From: a virus
IMG/VR virus record: IMGVR_UViG_3300028920_000002
Location: 1-64,000 of that record
DNA: 64,000 nt
Strand: one strand, 5' to 3'
The position numbers and the translations under genes are program-made. This document shows, piece after piece, positions 40,081-49,325 of this stretch (the first letter of the stretch is position 1; every line of letters starts with the position of its first letter). The notes beneath the pieces were generated by a model. That model made no database searches, had not been told where the DNA came from, and saw only the letters and a list, made by a program, of their open reading frames with translations.

Positions 40081-41736
40081 ATGCACGACCTTCCATCCAT
40101 CACCCTTCTGCAGCAGGCTCACGCAGTCCCCAAGACCGGAGAAGAACTCGAAGTTCTCGGGAAGACCGCGGCTTGTAGGTATGAATCGGGTGAGTGCTCC
40201 AGTCTCAGCGATGCTGTGGTGGAGACCGTCAAACACGCCGGCCTCTCCCCGGAGCAGGTGAAACGGGTCACCGAGTTCACCAACCAGGCGGCGTACCTCA
40301 ACGAGTTCCGCAAGCTGGGGAGCAACCACAAGTACATCGAGTTCGACGGCGGCCCGGCCGACCCCGGCGCTGTGTTGAAGGACCTCAACGATGGGAGTGG
40401 CGGCACCGTCTTCGACCGTGGCGTCCTCGACTACGCCTCCCAGCCGTCGACTCCTGTGAAGACCGCATCCGTGAAGCGCAACATGGCTCGGCTGGAGAAG
40501 GTGGCTCAGCGCTTCATGAGCGATGCGGACTTGGCACAGTTCGCTGGCATGCAGCCGATGGGCATGGAGAATTGGCGGGACAACCCCATGTATCAGAACC
40601 AGCGGAAGCTGCAGCAGGTGGCGATGCTCAGTGCCATGACCGGCCGGCAGCCCATCAAGGTCGCTGCTGCTGAAGAGAAGCCGTTGCCCGGTAACGGGCT
40701 CGGTGAGCGAGGGAGGGGCGCTCCAGGACCGGGTTCTGGGTGTGACCAGCCGGGACGTCGGCTTGGGCAGAGGGGCGAGGTCCCCCGTAAGTTTAGGCAC
40801 CGCGCTGCGGATTTGTCGGCGGTGCAGCTCGCTGGTGAGCGGAAGCAGTCGTCGGCCGAGCTCGACTTCAACCCGGCCGAAGCCGCCTTCGAGGACATGT
40901 TCCGAGCCGACGGGCCGGAGACTGAGCCGTACCACGAGCCCATGCAGGACACGCTCGACATGAGGGAGAAGCTCGCCGGCGCGCGGGACCACCTGACGGG
41001 TGAGCTCGGAGGGCTCGAGCTCGCCTTCGGCGAGGTCCTCGAGGACATGTACCAGCAGGTCAAGCAGGCGGCGCTGCAGGGCGCGACGCTCGGCCAGGTA
41101 ATTCGTGCCTGGAACGACGTGGTCCCCGGGCCGGAGTACGTGAAGACCGCCTTCGCCCACATCGGCCCGCGCCTGCATGAGGAGGGAGTCTTCCCCTCCC
41201 TCGACTCCATCGGCGAGTCGCTCACCAAGACTGCGGCCACTGGGCTGGTAAACCACAGTCACCCTTTGGTCCAGTCCATGGCCGCGTATATCACCGTGCT
41301 CGATAAGCTGGCTCATGTGCGCGCAGCACGGGATGAGCTGGCTCAGGAGTTCGAGCGCATCGATTGGTTCGCCAAGCGTGCAGCTCCGACCGCTCAAGGG
41401 CTCAACATCATGAAGCGGATGGCCCAGAGTGGAGGGCTCATCCCAAAAGTGACGGGCGCTGCCAGGCGAGCGGGTGAAGCTGTAGCTCCTCGGGTGCAGC
41501 AGGTGGGGGAGGCCCTCCTAGGCGCCGGCTCTCCAGCCGCTGCGCAGATGGGGCAACTCGCTGGCGGCGCCGTCAAGTACACCCCGCATGCCGTTGCCGG
41601 ATTGGCCGGCCTCGAGGCGTACCAGCGCGCCAAGTACAACCCGGCCTTCCAGACGGCGAAGAACGCCCTGCTCGGCCGCATTCCCTACACCCACCCCTGG
41701 CAAGTTCGGCAGTACCAGCTGCAGATGGGAGCATGA
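40081..41736 (+). CDS. Virion protein with recurring K-T-A motifs, 551 aa
   Basis: AGAGG precedes the ATG. The N-terminal part has VLGKTAACRY, VKHAGLS, VKTASVKRN and LEKVAQRF; later copies are VKQAALQG, VKTAFAHI, LTKTAATGL and LDKLAHVR. Residues about 270-420 are helical and charged, and the C-terminal 130 residues are Ala/Gly-rich with zipper-like stretches (MGQLAGGAVKYTPHAVAGLA). Residues about 203-245 have an odd Gly/Arg/Pro composition; the adjacent frame reads more normally there, which suggests paired frameshifts. It is the first gene of the plus-strand head block after the HTH gene. The function is not recognised; an internal head or scaffold role is likely. Confidence 0.72.
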   Translation: MHDLPSITLLQQAHAVPKTGEELEVLGKTAACRYESGECSSLSDAVVETVKHAGLSPEQVKRVTEFTNQAAYLNEFRKLGSNHKYIEFDGGPADPGAVLKDLNDGSGGTVFDRGVLDYASQPSTPVKTASVKRNMARLEKVAQRFMSDADLAQFAGMQPMGMENWRDNPMYQNQRKLQQVAMLSAMTGRQPIKVAAAEEKPLPGNGLGERGRGAPGPGSGCDQPGRRLGQRGEVPRKFRHRAADLSAVQLAGERKQSSAELDFNPAEAAFEDMFRADGPETEPYHEPMQDTLDMREKLAGARDHLTGELGGLELAFGEVLEDMYQQVKQAALQGATLGQVIRAWNDVVPGPEYVKTAFAHIGPRLHEEGVFPSLDSIGESLTKTAATGLVNHSHPLVQSMAAYITVLDKLAHVRAARDELAQEFERIDWFAKRAAPTAQGLNIMKRMAQSGGLIPKVTGAARRAGEAVAPRVQQVGEALLGAGSPAAAQMGQLAGGAVKYTPHAVAGLAGLEAYQRAKYNPAFQTAKNALLGRIPYTHPWQVRQYQLQMGA

Positions 41737-41737
41737 G

Positions 41738-42259
41738 ATGAGCCCGCTCGACGAGTACATGGAGCTACGCAAGGAGGCGGCCACCCAGATGCTTCTACCG
41801 GGCTTCAGGCGTGGGGCCGGTACGCTGATGAGGGAGTTCGGCCACTCTGCCGTCAGCCCCCAGGCTGTCGGTGAAATGGGCAGGGCCTTCGGCATCGGTG
41901 CGGTGGGTGCCGCCGGCGCGGCGATGTTCGGCGGAGCTGTGTCTGGTGTGCGCAAGCTCATGGGTGCAGCGAGCGCCAAGCGCGACTTCCGGGACATGAT
42001 GGACACCCACCCCGACCTGCACGACGTCCAGCAGGAGAACCCGCGCTTCTTCAACCAGGCGTACAAGTCGCTCAGGCGAATGAACCCGACCTACGCCAAG
42101 GACCCGATGATTGCCGGCAGCTACATGAAGAAGATGATGGCCTCCCCGGACACCGCGGGTTTGACGCTGGCACAGAGCTTCCGGCAGCCACAAGAGCACG
42201 GACAGCAGCCGCTCGGACTGCGCGTGGGCAAGGATTCGCCCGTCACCTTCAACGTCTGA
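41738..42259 (+). CDS. Virion protein with leader motif and short glycine zipper, 173 aa
   Basis: The ATG just follows the previous stop (TGAGATG); longer in-frame starts are inside the upstream gene and give non-coding-like sequence. The N-terminus LDEYMELRKEAATQM fits the shared L-x-K-x-A leader. Residues about 48-72 form a Gly/Ala zipper (FGIGAVGAAGAAMFGGAVSG). The second half is soluble and helical (FRDMMDTHPDLHDVQQENPR). It precedes the putative protease by one base. A packaged membrane-active protein is a reasonable guess. Confidence 0.72.
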   Translation: MSPLDEYMELRKEAATQMLLPGFRRGAGTLMREFGHSAVSPQAVGEMGRAFGIGAVGAAGAAMFGGAVSGVRKLMGAASAKRDFRDMMDTHPDLHDVQQENPRFFNQAYKSLRRMNPTYAKDPMIAGSYMKKMMASPDTAGLTLAQSFRQPQEHGQQPLGLRVGKDSPVTFNV

Positions 42260-42260
42260 G

Positions 42261-43961
42261 ATGCTCAAGGTCAGCACCTTCTTCGCCGAGAGTGACCACG
42301 GCCTCGCCGCGGTACCGCTCTTCGGCAAGGCTGACGCAGCCTTTGAGAAGACGGCAGCGGCGGGATTGCTGCCGGAGGTGATGGCCTACATCGAAGGACT
42401 GAGGCCCCGGCCAGGAGCTCAGTACGTTCTCGTCAACGCTATGGGCGCCGGCGAGTACTACGGCTCAAACATCAACGGCGACTACTTCGAGGAGAGCGGC
42501 CTCATCCACAAGCCCGATGGCTGGAGCGGCAACCCGCTGACCGACAAGCTGTTGGCGAAGAACTGGCACTACGGATTCCCCACCTTCTACAACGCTCATC
42601 CGTACGCCCATCACCGCAACAAGGACCCCAGCCGGGCCTACGGTGAGGTCGAACTCGCAGTGTGGAACGACCACATGAAGCGGGTTGAACTCGTAGTCCG
42701 TGTGGACCTGGACAAGTGCAACAAGTTCGGAGGGGTCAGCGTCTGGGACCGGCTCAAAGAAGGTCAGTTCCCTGACGTCAGCATGGGCTCTCGTGTGCCG
42801 TTCGACCTGAGCTCCGTCAATACAGACTGGGAGTTGTACCGTAAGGCACTGGCGGGCTTCCGCCCAGGTAAACATAAGCATCCTGGCTTGGCGGTGGTGG
42901 AATTCCACAAGAAGCTCAAGGCCGAAAACGGTGTGGGCATCAAGGGTGTCTCCATCACCCGCAATGACTACGACGAGTGGACGAAGAATCACATGAACCG
43001 CATCCTGCCCGATGGCAGGAAGGTCTTCGTCTACAACCCGTTCCCCCGCTTCTTCGACATCAGCTTCGTCTTCATCGGCGCGGACAAGACCGCCAAGGTG
43101 ATGGTGTTCATCATCCGCTGTGGAGGCCCGAAGTACGTCTCCTCTGCCGATGCTGCAGAGAAGCTTGGGTACGATGAAGTAGCTACAGAGCGGCTCGAGC
43201 GCGCTGCTTCGGAAGGCGTGAAGACCGCCAGCATTGCTGATGAACTTTTGAAGAGTGCGTTCCTCGGCAAGAAGAGTGAGATTGAGAAGGAGGTCGTGCC
43301 ATCGCAGTTCGCGAGCAAGGCCATTCCGGTCCTGACCAAGTGCGAGAAGGACCTACCGGAGGAGGCGGTCAAGGCGCTGGCCTCCGTGCCCGAGAAGAAT
43401 GCGCTCTCTACCCTCAGCGGAATGGGGATTGTGCTCCGGCCTCGGGAGTTTCAGCGCATCACCCTCATTCGTGAGGGCAAGGGACCGTTGGCGGACCAGC
43501 TCAGTGAGGCGGACCAGCTCTTTCCAAAGAGCAAGGACAGCTTGCCGATGGCCCTTTCTGCAGGCGATTTCATGCCTGCTCTGGCCCGGCTGCTGATGCC
43601 CTTGATGATGGAGCGTTCAGCGCTGGGCCCGTACGTCGAGAAGCGTGTTGTAGTCGTTGATTCTGACAAGAAACCCACCAAAGAAACGGCCACTTCCCAT
43701 CCAGACGAAAGTCTCCGTAAGATGAGTGCTGCGTACAACGGGTACCGGCAGAGTTTGATGGATACAGTGGCGCACACCCAAGAGCTCATCGAGTCAGCAG
43801 CGCTGCCTGAAGACGTCGAGTTGCGAAAGCTCGCTGCCGCACCCGCTGAAGAAGTCTTCACCCAGTTGGCGGTCAACTACTTGGAAGACGCTTTCATGGA
43901 TGAAGCACCGTTTGCCGTTACGGAAAACACGGTGGTACAACCCAAGGACCTCAGGCGATAG
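42261..43961 (+). CDS. Putative prohead maturation protease with long C-terminal extension
   Basis: The first 300 residues of this 566-residue protein look like a capsid-linked serine protease. It has NINGDYFEESGL, a His-rich AHPYAHHRNKDP, strands that include ELVVRVDLDKCNKF, then a DVSMGSRVPFDL motif whose Ser may be catalytic, and VSITRNDYDEW. This order resembles phage head proteases of the HK97/T4 type, but I cannot prove the catalytic triad. The C-terminal 250 residues are helical with motifs VKTASIADELLKSAFL, RKMSAAY and LRKLAAAP, and may act as scaffold. Its position just ahead of scaffold-like genes and the capsid protein supports the call. Confidence 0.6.
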   Translation: MLKVSTFFAESDHGLAAVPLFGKADAAFEKTAAAGLLPEVMAYIEGLRPRPGAQYVLVNAMGAGEYYGSNINGDYFEESGLIHKPDGWSGNPLTDKLLAKNWHYGFPTFYNAHPYAHHRNKDPSRAYGEVELAVWNDHMKRVELVVRVDLDKCNKFGGVSVWDRLKEGQFPDVSMGSRVPFDLSSVNTDWELYRKALAGFRPGKHKHPGLAVVEFHKKLKAENGVGIKGVSITRNDYDEWTKNHMNRILPDGRKVFVYNPFPRFFDISFVFIGADKTAKVMVFIIRCGGPKYVSSADAAEKLGYDEVATERLERAASEGVKTASIADELLKSAFLGKKSEIEKEVVPSQFASKAIPVLTKCEKDLPEEAVKALASVPEKNALSTLSGMGIVLRPREFQRITLIREGKGPLADQLSEADQLFPKSKDSLPMALSAGDFMPALARLLMPLMMERSALGPYVEKRVVVVDSDKKPTKETATSHPDESLRKMSAAYNGYRQSLMDTVAHTQELIESAALPEDVELRKLAAAPAEEVFTQLAVNYLEDAFMDEAPFAVTENTVVQPKDLRR

Positions 43962-44034
43962 CCGGCGTGGAGAGGGGTCTCCCCCTCGAGGAACACGTGG
44001 AGTAACTCAGAGACCCAATCCCACGGAGAATCCC

Positions 44035-45027
44035 ATGAACGAGTGGCTCGCGCAGATGTACGGCACCAACACGGACCCCCAGGTCGTCGAAGAAGAGCAG
44101 GCCAAGCTGGCGCAGGTGGAACTGTTCGCCAAGCTCGCCTCCGATTCCGGCGTCGACCTCGACGAGTACACGGATGAGCAAATCCAGGAGCTCTTCAACG
44201 AGGTCATGCTCAAGGAAGCTCAGGAGAACGAGCCCGGCGAGGGCGCTGCTCACGAGAAGTCCGAGTCCAAGGCCAAGGAAGAGGGCGAGGACGAGGGCGA
44301 GGCCGCGACCAAAGAGAAGGCCAAGGAGGAGTTCGCCGAGAAGAAGGCGTTCTCCGAGAAGTTCGCCGAGGCCGACTTCATGGGACGCGTGATGGCCCAC
44401 GCCTTCACTCAGGAGAAGGACGCCATCGAGAAGACCGCCAAGGAGGACAAGAAGCCTCTGAGCGAGCGCGTTGGTGAGGCAGCTGGCCGCAACCTGGAGA
44501 AGGGCACGGCGGCCGTCGGTGGTGGCTACGGCGGCGCAGTGGGTGGTGTCGGTGGTGCGGTTGCGGCGCGCAAGGCCGGCGAGAAGATTGTCGGCAAGCA
44601 CTGGGTCCGCTCCCAGCAGGGAGGCAAGCTCGGCCGGCTCGGCAAGGCCATCGGCGGCAAGAAGGGCCAGATTGCCGGCGCCGCTCTCGGTGCGGCAGGC
44701 GGTGCGGCAGCCGGCGGGCTCGCCGGTCGCGGCTACGGTCGGTTCGCCAAGGGAATGACCCGAGGTGCGGCCGAGGAGAAGAAGGCGTCGGCCACTCCGA
44801 ACCTCGACCTCATCGCGGCAGAGCACGCCGTGAAGATTGCCGAAGCGGCGGAGTACGACACCGATGAGGCCATCGAGCGCCTCAACGCGGTGCTGACCCT
44901 CGGCGTCGAGGACAGTGAGAAGCTGGCCTACGCGCCCGACGAGGAGACGGCCGTTCACATCCGCGGGCTCGAGCTGCTCGAGTCTGCCGGCTACCCGGTC
45001 AACTGGGAGGAAGTCTTCGGCGAGTAG
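44035..45027 (+). CDS. Acidic, glycine-zipper head protein, 330 aa
   Basis: The ATG is preceded by CGGAGAA; a 73-base gap with a GAGGGG/CCCCTC hairpin (43972-43987) precedes it. Residues about 20-40 carry AKLAQVELFAKLASDSG. Residues about 75-110 are Glu/Lys-rich coiled coil, and residues about 155-240 form a long Gly zipper (GGGYGGAVGGVGGAVAARKA; AALGAAGGAAAGGLAGRGYG). The C-terminus is helical with IAEAAEYDTDEAIERL and SEKLAYAPD. It lies between the putative protease and the capsid protein, where scaffold or internal head proteins occur. The zipper argues for a packaged, membrane-active role. Confidence 0.7.
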   Translation: MNEWLAQMYGTNTDPQVVEEEQAKLAQVELFAKLASDSGVDLDEYTDEQIQELFNEVMLKEAQENEPGEGAAHEKSESKAKEEGEDEGEAATKEKAKEEFAEKKAFSEKFAEADFMGRVMAHAFTQEKDAIEKTAKEDKKPLSERVGEAAGRNLEKGTAAVGGGYGGAVGGVGGAVAARKAGEKIVGKHWVRSQQGGKLGRLGKAIGGKKGQIAGAALGAAGGAAAGGLAGRGYGRFAKGMTRGAAEEKKASATPNLDLIAAEHAVKIAEAAEYDTDEAIERLNAVLTLGVEDSEKLAYAPDEETAVHIRGLELLESAGYPVNWEEVFGE

Positions 45028-45046
45028 AGCTCTGGTGAGGTGATGG

Positions 45047-46528
45047 GTGGTTCTCTGGCACAAACTGGCTGCTTCGTCCGGGTCGGGATTACCCGACCCG
45101 ACGCAGTCCGAGGCCAATCTGGGTCAGGTGCCACCCGTGGCCATCGCGAACAAGCCGCCCCCGGGCCGCACGGGACCGCGGGGCTTGCAGCCACGTCAAA
45201 CGTACTCCCGCGTGAACACGGGGAGTCCACCGGTGCCTGATGCAGGAGCTTCGTCCCAGAAAGCCTCACCCCCTCGAGGGATGGAGTTCCTCCCGCAGAA
45301 GGTGGCTCACTCAGAGGAAGGTTTCATGAACAGCATGATGCGCAAGCCGCTTCTTCAGGACCTCGTCAAGGAGGCGATGGAGGGGACGGTTCAGAAGGTG
45401 AATGTCACGGCGGAAGCTCTCCGTCAGTTCGGTGGCTACCCGAACGACGAGGAACAGACCAAGACCGCGTCTGTCGAAGAGCCGTCAGTCCTGAATGGCG
45501 AGTTCGTGGAGAAGCTCGCCTCGGCGCTCGAGTACATCTCCGACGCGCTCGAGAAGGACGCCGCCAACCCCAACTCTCCCGACAACGCCTCCCCCGGCGT
45601 CGGACCTGGTCAGGGTCAGAACACCCTGCAGGTCATGAAGGCCGAGTCCAGCGAAGAGAACATCGACGCTGGCGAGGGTGGCAAGGCGGTGCCCAAGGAG
45701 CAGCCGCCCATGAACCCGTCGCTTCAGAGCGTCCCGGGTCAGAGTTCTGACCCATCCAACGCTCTCGAGAGCAACGACTCCATGATGCACGGCGAGCAGC
45801 CCGTCGAGCCCATCAGCAACGAGAAGGCCAGCATCAAGGCGGCCCAGGCCCTGTTCGAGAAGAACTTGGAGCGGCTCGGCCTGCCCAAGGAGGCATCTCG
45901 TACGCTCCAGGCGCCACCGCAGGCCAAGCTCGGCGGGGCCAACCAGGAGCTGCTCGCCAAGAACCTGGCGCGCCTCGGCTTCCAGAAGCAGGCTGAGGAT
46001 GCCATCAACCCGGCGCAAATCTCCGCCGGGCCCGCACCCGCGCAGGGCGCCGCTGCTCCTCCTGGAGTGAGCGAGGCGGAGAAGGGGCCCATCCCGGCCG
46101 AGCCCAGCGACGTCAACAGCCAGAAGCGCCTCATCGCTTCCAACGACGCGGCTATCAACTACAGCAAGCGCGACGCGAAGGCCGACCCGAAGAAGGACAT
46201 GGGCAATCTGTTGGCCGAGCCGATGCAGAGCAAGGCCACCGACAAGACCCTGAGCCGGGTCTGGGACCACACCGACCAGGCCGGCGCGAAGATTGCCGGC
46301 GACATGACCCGCACCGCCGCGGCTCGGGCTCTGCTCGCGAAGCTGGCCTCGAAGCAGGAGACCAAGACCGCCGAGGGTGAGAGCTGTGCCTCCGGCGAGG
46401 ACAAGGTCCGCAGTGCGGTCGCCAAGGCAGTCAAGGGCAAGGAGAAGGACTCGCAGGGTATGGGCGGACCGACCCCGACTCCCGAGGGCCACTCCGGTTT
46501 CCGGTCCGCTGACGTCGGCGGCATGTAG
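45047..46528 (+). CDS. Scaffold-like head protein, 493 aa
   Basis: I place the start at the GTG with GAGG upstream, giving WHKLAASSG at the N-terminus. An ATG at 45326 with a better AGAGGAAGG site is a strong alternative and would give a protein beginning MNSMMRKPLLQDLVKEAMEG. The protein is rich in Ala, Glu, Lys, Pro and Gln. Motifs include TKTASVEE, VEKLASALE, LEKDAANPN and ETKTAEG, and two related segments (ALFEKNLERLGLPKEAS; ELLAKNLARLGFQKQA) look like an internal repeat. Position two genes before the capsid protein and low complexity suggest scaffold, but this is inference. Confidence 0.68.
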   Translation: MVLWHKLAASSGSGLPDPTQSEANLGQVPPVAIANKPPPGRTGPRGLQPRQTYSRVNTGSPPVPDAGASSQKASPPRGMEFLPQKVAHSEEGFMNSMMRKPLLQDLVKEAMEGTVQKVNVTAEALRQFGGYPNDEEQTKTASVEEPSVLNGEFVEKLASALEYISDALEKDAANPNSPDNASPGVGPGQGQNTLQVMKAESSEENIDAGEGGKAVPKEQPPMNPSLQSVPGQSSDPSNALESNDSMMHGEQPVEPISNEKASIKAAQALFEKNLERLGLPKEASRTLQAPPQAKLGGANQELLAKNLARLGFQKQAEDAINPAQISAGPAPAQGAAAPPGVSEAEKGPIPAEPSDVNSQKRLIASNDAAINYSKRDAKADPKKDMGNLLAEPMQSKATDKTLSRVWDHTDQAGAKIAGDMTRTAAARALLAKLASKQETKTAEGESCASGEDKVRSAVAKAVKGKEKDSQGMGGPTPTPEGHSGFRSADVGGM

Positions 46529-46536
46529 GAGCCATC

Positions 46537-46923
46537 ATGAACGACCAGGAAAAGCAGAAGGTTGCGCAGGTCCTCAAGGACGCCGCCGCCGGCATGCGTC
46601 AGCTCCAGGCGGAGCGAGATGCGGCCATCACCATGGCGGCCAGCCACCAGGAGAAGCTGGCCACCATCGAACGTCGGCTCATGGCCGAGAAGGTCGCTGC
46701 GGAGATGCACCGTAAGGGTCTCCGCACCGACGAGAACTTCAGCGACCTCGCAGACGACCTAGAAAAGGCCGCTGCCGAGGGCAAGCTGGCGACGATTCAG
46801 GAAGCGGTGGACATGGTGGCACCAGACATGGGCATCAAGACCGCCTCCATCAACCACGACACGGCGCAGGCCGGCTCGGGCACCTCGGAGCTCGAAGCCT
46901 TCCTCGTCGGGCAAGTCGGCTAG
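46537..46923 (+). CDS. Small coiled-coil head protein, 128 aa
   Basis: The ATG follows GGAGCC and lies eight bases past the previous stop. The protein is almost wholly helical: residues 1-60 form a charged coiled coil (VLKDAAAGMRQLQAERDAAI, then KLATIERRLMAEKVAAEMHR), followed by LEKAAAEGKLATI and IKTASINHD. No Cys, no membrane segment. It sits just before the decoration-like and capsid genes, so a scaffold or core role is likely. Confidence 0.7.
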   Translation: MNDQEKQKVAQVLKDAAAGMRQLQAERDAAITMAASHQEKLATIERRLMAEKVAAEMHRKGLRTDENFSDLADDLEKAAAEGKLATIQEAVDMVAPDMGIKTASINHDTAQAGSGTSELEAFLVGQVG

Positions 46924-46974
46924 TCCGACGAGGACCATTCAAGGAGTCCTTCCCCAGGAAAGCAGGAGACAATC

Positions 46975-47520
46975 ATGAGCACCATCCAGAAGGTCAACTT
47001 CGAGAACGTCTCGAACATGATGCAGGTCCAGACGCGGGACTTCGAGCTGGCGGCTGCGCAGAAGGTCATCGTCAACCCGCTCAACGCCAACGCGCTCATC
47101 GACGGCGAGTGGATGAACTTCGACAGCACCGGCAAGCTCGTCCGCGCCGTGGACATCAGCGGAGCAGAGGGCACGGCAGCCACCGCCATCAGCTGGCCGG
47201 CATGGGGCGAGCGGGGGCGTACCGACTGGCAGGCTCTCGGCGGCCGGAAGATTCCGCTGCTGTGGCTCGGCCCGTGGGAGTTCGACACCCGCGTGTTCAA
47301 GGCCACCGGCGTCGGCGCGCTCACGGACATCACCGCCATCGGCCAGGCCGTTCAGGTCGCGGTCATCGACATCGGCGGTACGAAGTACGCCGGCCTCGCT
47401 GGACACGACGGTGGCCCGCAGGTGGGTGGCACCGACACAGGCATCATCGTGGCGCGCGTCGTGCGCCTCCCGGCCAACAACGGCGGCAAGCTGCGGATTC
47501 GCGGAGGCATGCTGTACTGA
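46975..47520 (+). CDS. Putative capsid decoration protein, 181 aa
   Basis: The protein is strand-rich and soluble. Its first 40 residues (VNFENVSNMMQVQTRDFELA) lead into a compact beta domain with several Gly and Trp (ISWPAWGERGRTDW; IPLLWLGPWEFDTRVF; VAVIDIGGTKYAGLAG). It has an AGGAGA ribosome site and lies directly upstream of the major capsid gene, the usual position of a cement or decoration protein. The call rests on position and composition; no family is recognised. Confidence 0.5.
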   Translation: MSTIQKVNFENVSNMMQVQTRDFELAAAQKVIVNPLNANALIDGEWMNFDSTGKLVRAVDISGAEGTAATAISWPAWGERGRTDWQALGGRKIPLLWLGPWEFDTRVFKATGVGALTDITAIGQAVQVAVIDIGGTKYAGLAGHDGGPQVGGTDTGIIVARVVRLPANNGGKLRIRGGMLY

Positions 47521-47576
47521 GCAGCGCGCCTTCCTAACCTCTCTGGCCACCAAGGACTGAACCAAGGAGAACCATC

Positions 47577-48704
47577 ATGAGCAGCGTCGTTTCACCGCGA
47601 ATGCTGAACGACCTCTTCGCGCAGAAGCTGAACACGCAGGAGGGCAAGGAAAAGATTGCCCAGTACGGCGGCAGCTACATCCGCGACCGGCTACGCGAGG
47701 TCAGCTTCGCACGCAAGATTCTTCCGCCGGAGCAGGTCACGCGCAACGACTGCCAGCGGTCCACGAACCACGACACCCTCGTGAAAATCGTGGACATCGA
47801 GCCGCAGTCCCGCGCGATGGCCATCACGTTCCGGGGGCAGCCCTCCGCCCGCTTCATCCGCGCGCCCCGCGCGGAGTGCGCGTTCTTCACCATCAGCTCG
47901 GAAATCTTCCAGAAGACCGAGCAGGAACTGCTGGCCTACGAGATGCCCATCACCAAGGTCATCGAGGAGAACAGCGTGAAGGACATCCAGGAAATCGAGG
48001 ACCGCGAGTTCCTGCTGCACATCGAAGCGGCCGTGCAAGCCCTGCAGACCGAGGCCAATGGCGGGACGCCGACGGCGCTCAACAACACGGCCATCGGCAC
48101 GACGGTCGAGTTCAGCGTCCGCAAGGGCGAGCTGGCTCGGGCGTCCGGCGTGGGCGACGACGCCGTGGTGCGGCCCATCCAGCGGGTGGACATCGTCAAC
48201 CTGTTCAAGATGCTGGACGGGAATCGGCTGCGCGCCGAGCGCATGCTGATGACCGAGGTCGACTACGACGACATCCTTCAGTGGACCGTCGAGGACCAGG
48301 GCGACCGCATCCAGTCGGAGACCACGGTCGACGGCTACAAGTACAACACGCTGCTCGGGCGTGCGTACATCCGCACCATCAAGACGGACCTGCTTCGACC
48401 GGGCAACGTCTACATCTTCACCGCTCCGCAGTTCTTCGGCCGGTTCTTCATCCTGAACCAGACCAAGTTCTACATCGACAAGGTCGCCAACCTCATCTCC
48501 TGGCAAGCCTGGGAGGACATCGGCATGCTGGTGGCCAACATCGCGTCGGTGCGGAAGATGGAGCTGTACTCGGCGGACGCCAACCCGTCCACCGACGCCG
48601 ACAGCCTCCTCGCCAACTTCATTCCGAAGGAGGAGGAAGAACTGGGAGCGGTCAACAACCGCGTCGACTCGGGACTCAAGTTCCCGCAGGTCGTCCAGTT
48701 CTAG
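47577..48704 (+). CDS. Major capsid protein
   Basis: This 375-residue protein has the length and features of an HK97-fold capsid protein. A helical N-arm is followed by segments resembling the E-loop and P-domain spine helix (FTISSEIFQKTEQELLAYEM; REFLLHIEAAVQALQTEANG). An A-domain follows with MLMTEVDYDDILQWTV and YIRTIKTDLLRPGNVYIFTA. The C-terminal part IDKVANLISWQAWEDIGMLV is typical. A GGAGAA site precedes the ATG, and a strong terminator follows the gene, as often after highly expressed capsid genes. Position between decoration-like and connector genes supports it. Confidence 0.85.
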   Translation: MSSVVSPRMLNDLFAQKLNTQEGKEKIAQYGGSYIRDRLREVSFARKILPPEQVTRNDCQRSTNHDTLVKIVDIEPQSRAMAITFRGQPSARFIRAPRAECAFFTISSEIFQKTEQELLAYEMPITKVIEENSVKDIQEIEDREFLLHIEAAVQALQTEANGGTPTALNNTAIGTTVEFSVRKGELARASGVGDDAVVRPIQRVDIVNLFKMLDGNRLRAERMLMTEVDYDDILQWTVEDQGDRIQSETTVDGYKYNTLLGRAYIRTIKTDLLRPGNVYIFTAPQFFGRFFILNQTKFYIDKVANLISWQAWEDIGMLVANIASVRKMELYSADANPSTDADSLLANFIPKEEEELGAVNNRVDSGLKFPQVVQF

Positions 48705-48735
48705 TCGCAGTTCCGCCCTTGGTCGGCCCGGAGTT

Positions 48736-48766
48736 GGGCGCCGGCGCCTCCGGTGTGTCGGCGCCC
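48736..48766 (+). terminator. Intrinsic terminator after capsid gene
   Basis: GGGCGCCG (48736-48743) pairs with CGGCGCCC (48759-48766) around a 15-base loop and is followed by TTCTTCGT. It starts 31 bases after the capsid protein stop and would limit read-through into the connector genes. Confidence 0.7.
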
Positions 48767-48812
48767 TTCTTCGTATGGGCCGTAGGGGCCAACCTCAACA
48801 GGAGAACAGACC

Positions 48813-49325
48813 GTGGCCGCCAAGAAGAAGCCCGAGTTCTACCAGATTCGTTCGGCCGTTCGTACGCTCGACACGCGAGTGCAGCGCGTCACGTCACCGG
48901 CCCGGCACCGCTTCACCTACATGTTGGGTGGTGGGCTGGTCCGCCTGACCCGCAAGCGCCCGGCCACTGTGTCGGCGGACGTGCTTCAGAAGCTCCTGCC
49001 TGAGCTCAAGGACAAGGAGCAGCAGGGCATTCTCGTCGTCACCAACGCTGCGGGCGAGCGGCTCGACCTCAACAGCCTCAAGGTGGTGAGCAAGCCGGCT
49101 CCGGCTTCGCCGCTGCCCAACATCCAGCCCGACTCTATCGCCAACGACAAGAACGAGGGCATCGGCAAGCCGATGGCACCCGAGGAGGGCGCACTGCCTG
49201 AGGGAGCCGTCGTGCCCGCTCCGGTGGTCACCCGACCGGACCGCATTCCCGAGGGCATTGAAGAGCCTGACGGAGCCCCCGAAGTCGTCGAGAAGAAGAA
49301 GGGCGGTCGCCGGAAGAAGGGCTGA
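48813..49325 (+). CDS. Hypothetical head protein with Lys-rich ends, 170 aa
   Basis: The start is a GTG with AGGAGAA upstream. The N-terminal 60 residues look like small strands and helices (YQIRSAVRTLDTRVQRVTSP; RFTYMLGGGLVRLTRKR). The rest is Pro/Glu-rich and probably disordered, ending KKKGGRRKKG. It lies first after the capsid terminator and overlaps the next gene by one base. A head-completion or capsid-binding role is plausible. No family is recognised. Confidence 0.68.
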   Translation: MAAKKKPEFYQIRSAVRTLDTRVQRVTSPARHRFTYMLGGGLVRLTRKRPATVSADVLQKLLPELKDKEQQGILVVTNAAGERLDLNSLKVVSKPAPASPLPNIQPDSIANDKNEGIGKPMAPEEGALPEGAVVPAPVVTRPDRIPEGIEEPDGAPEVVEKKKGGRRKKG

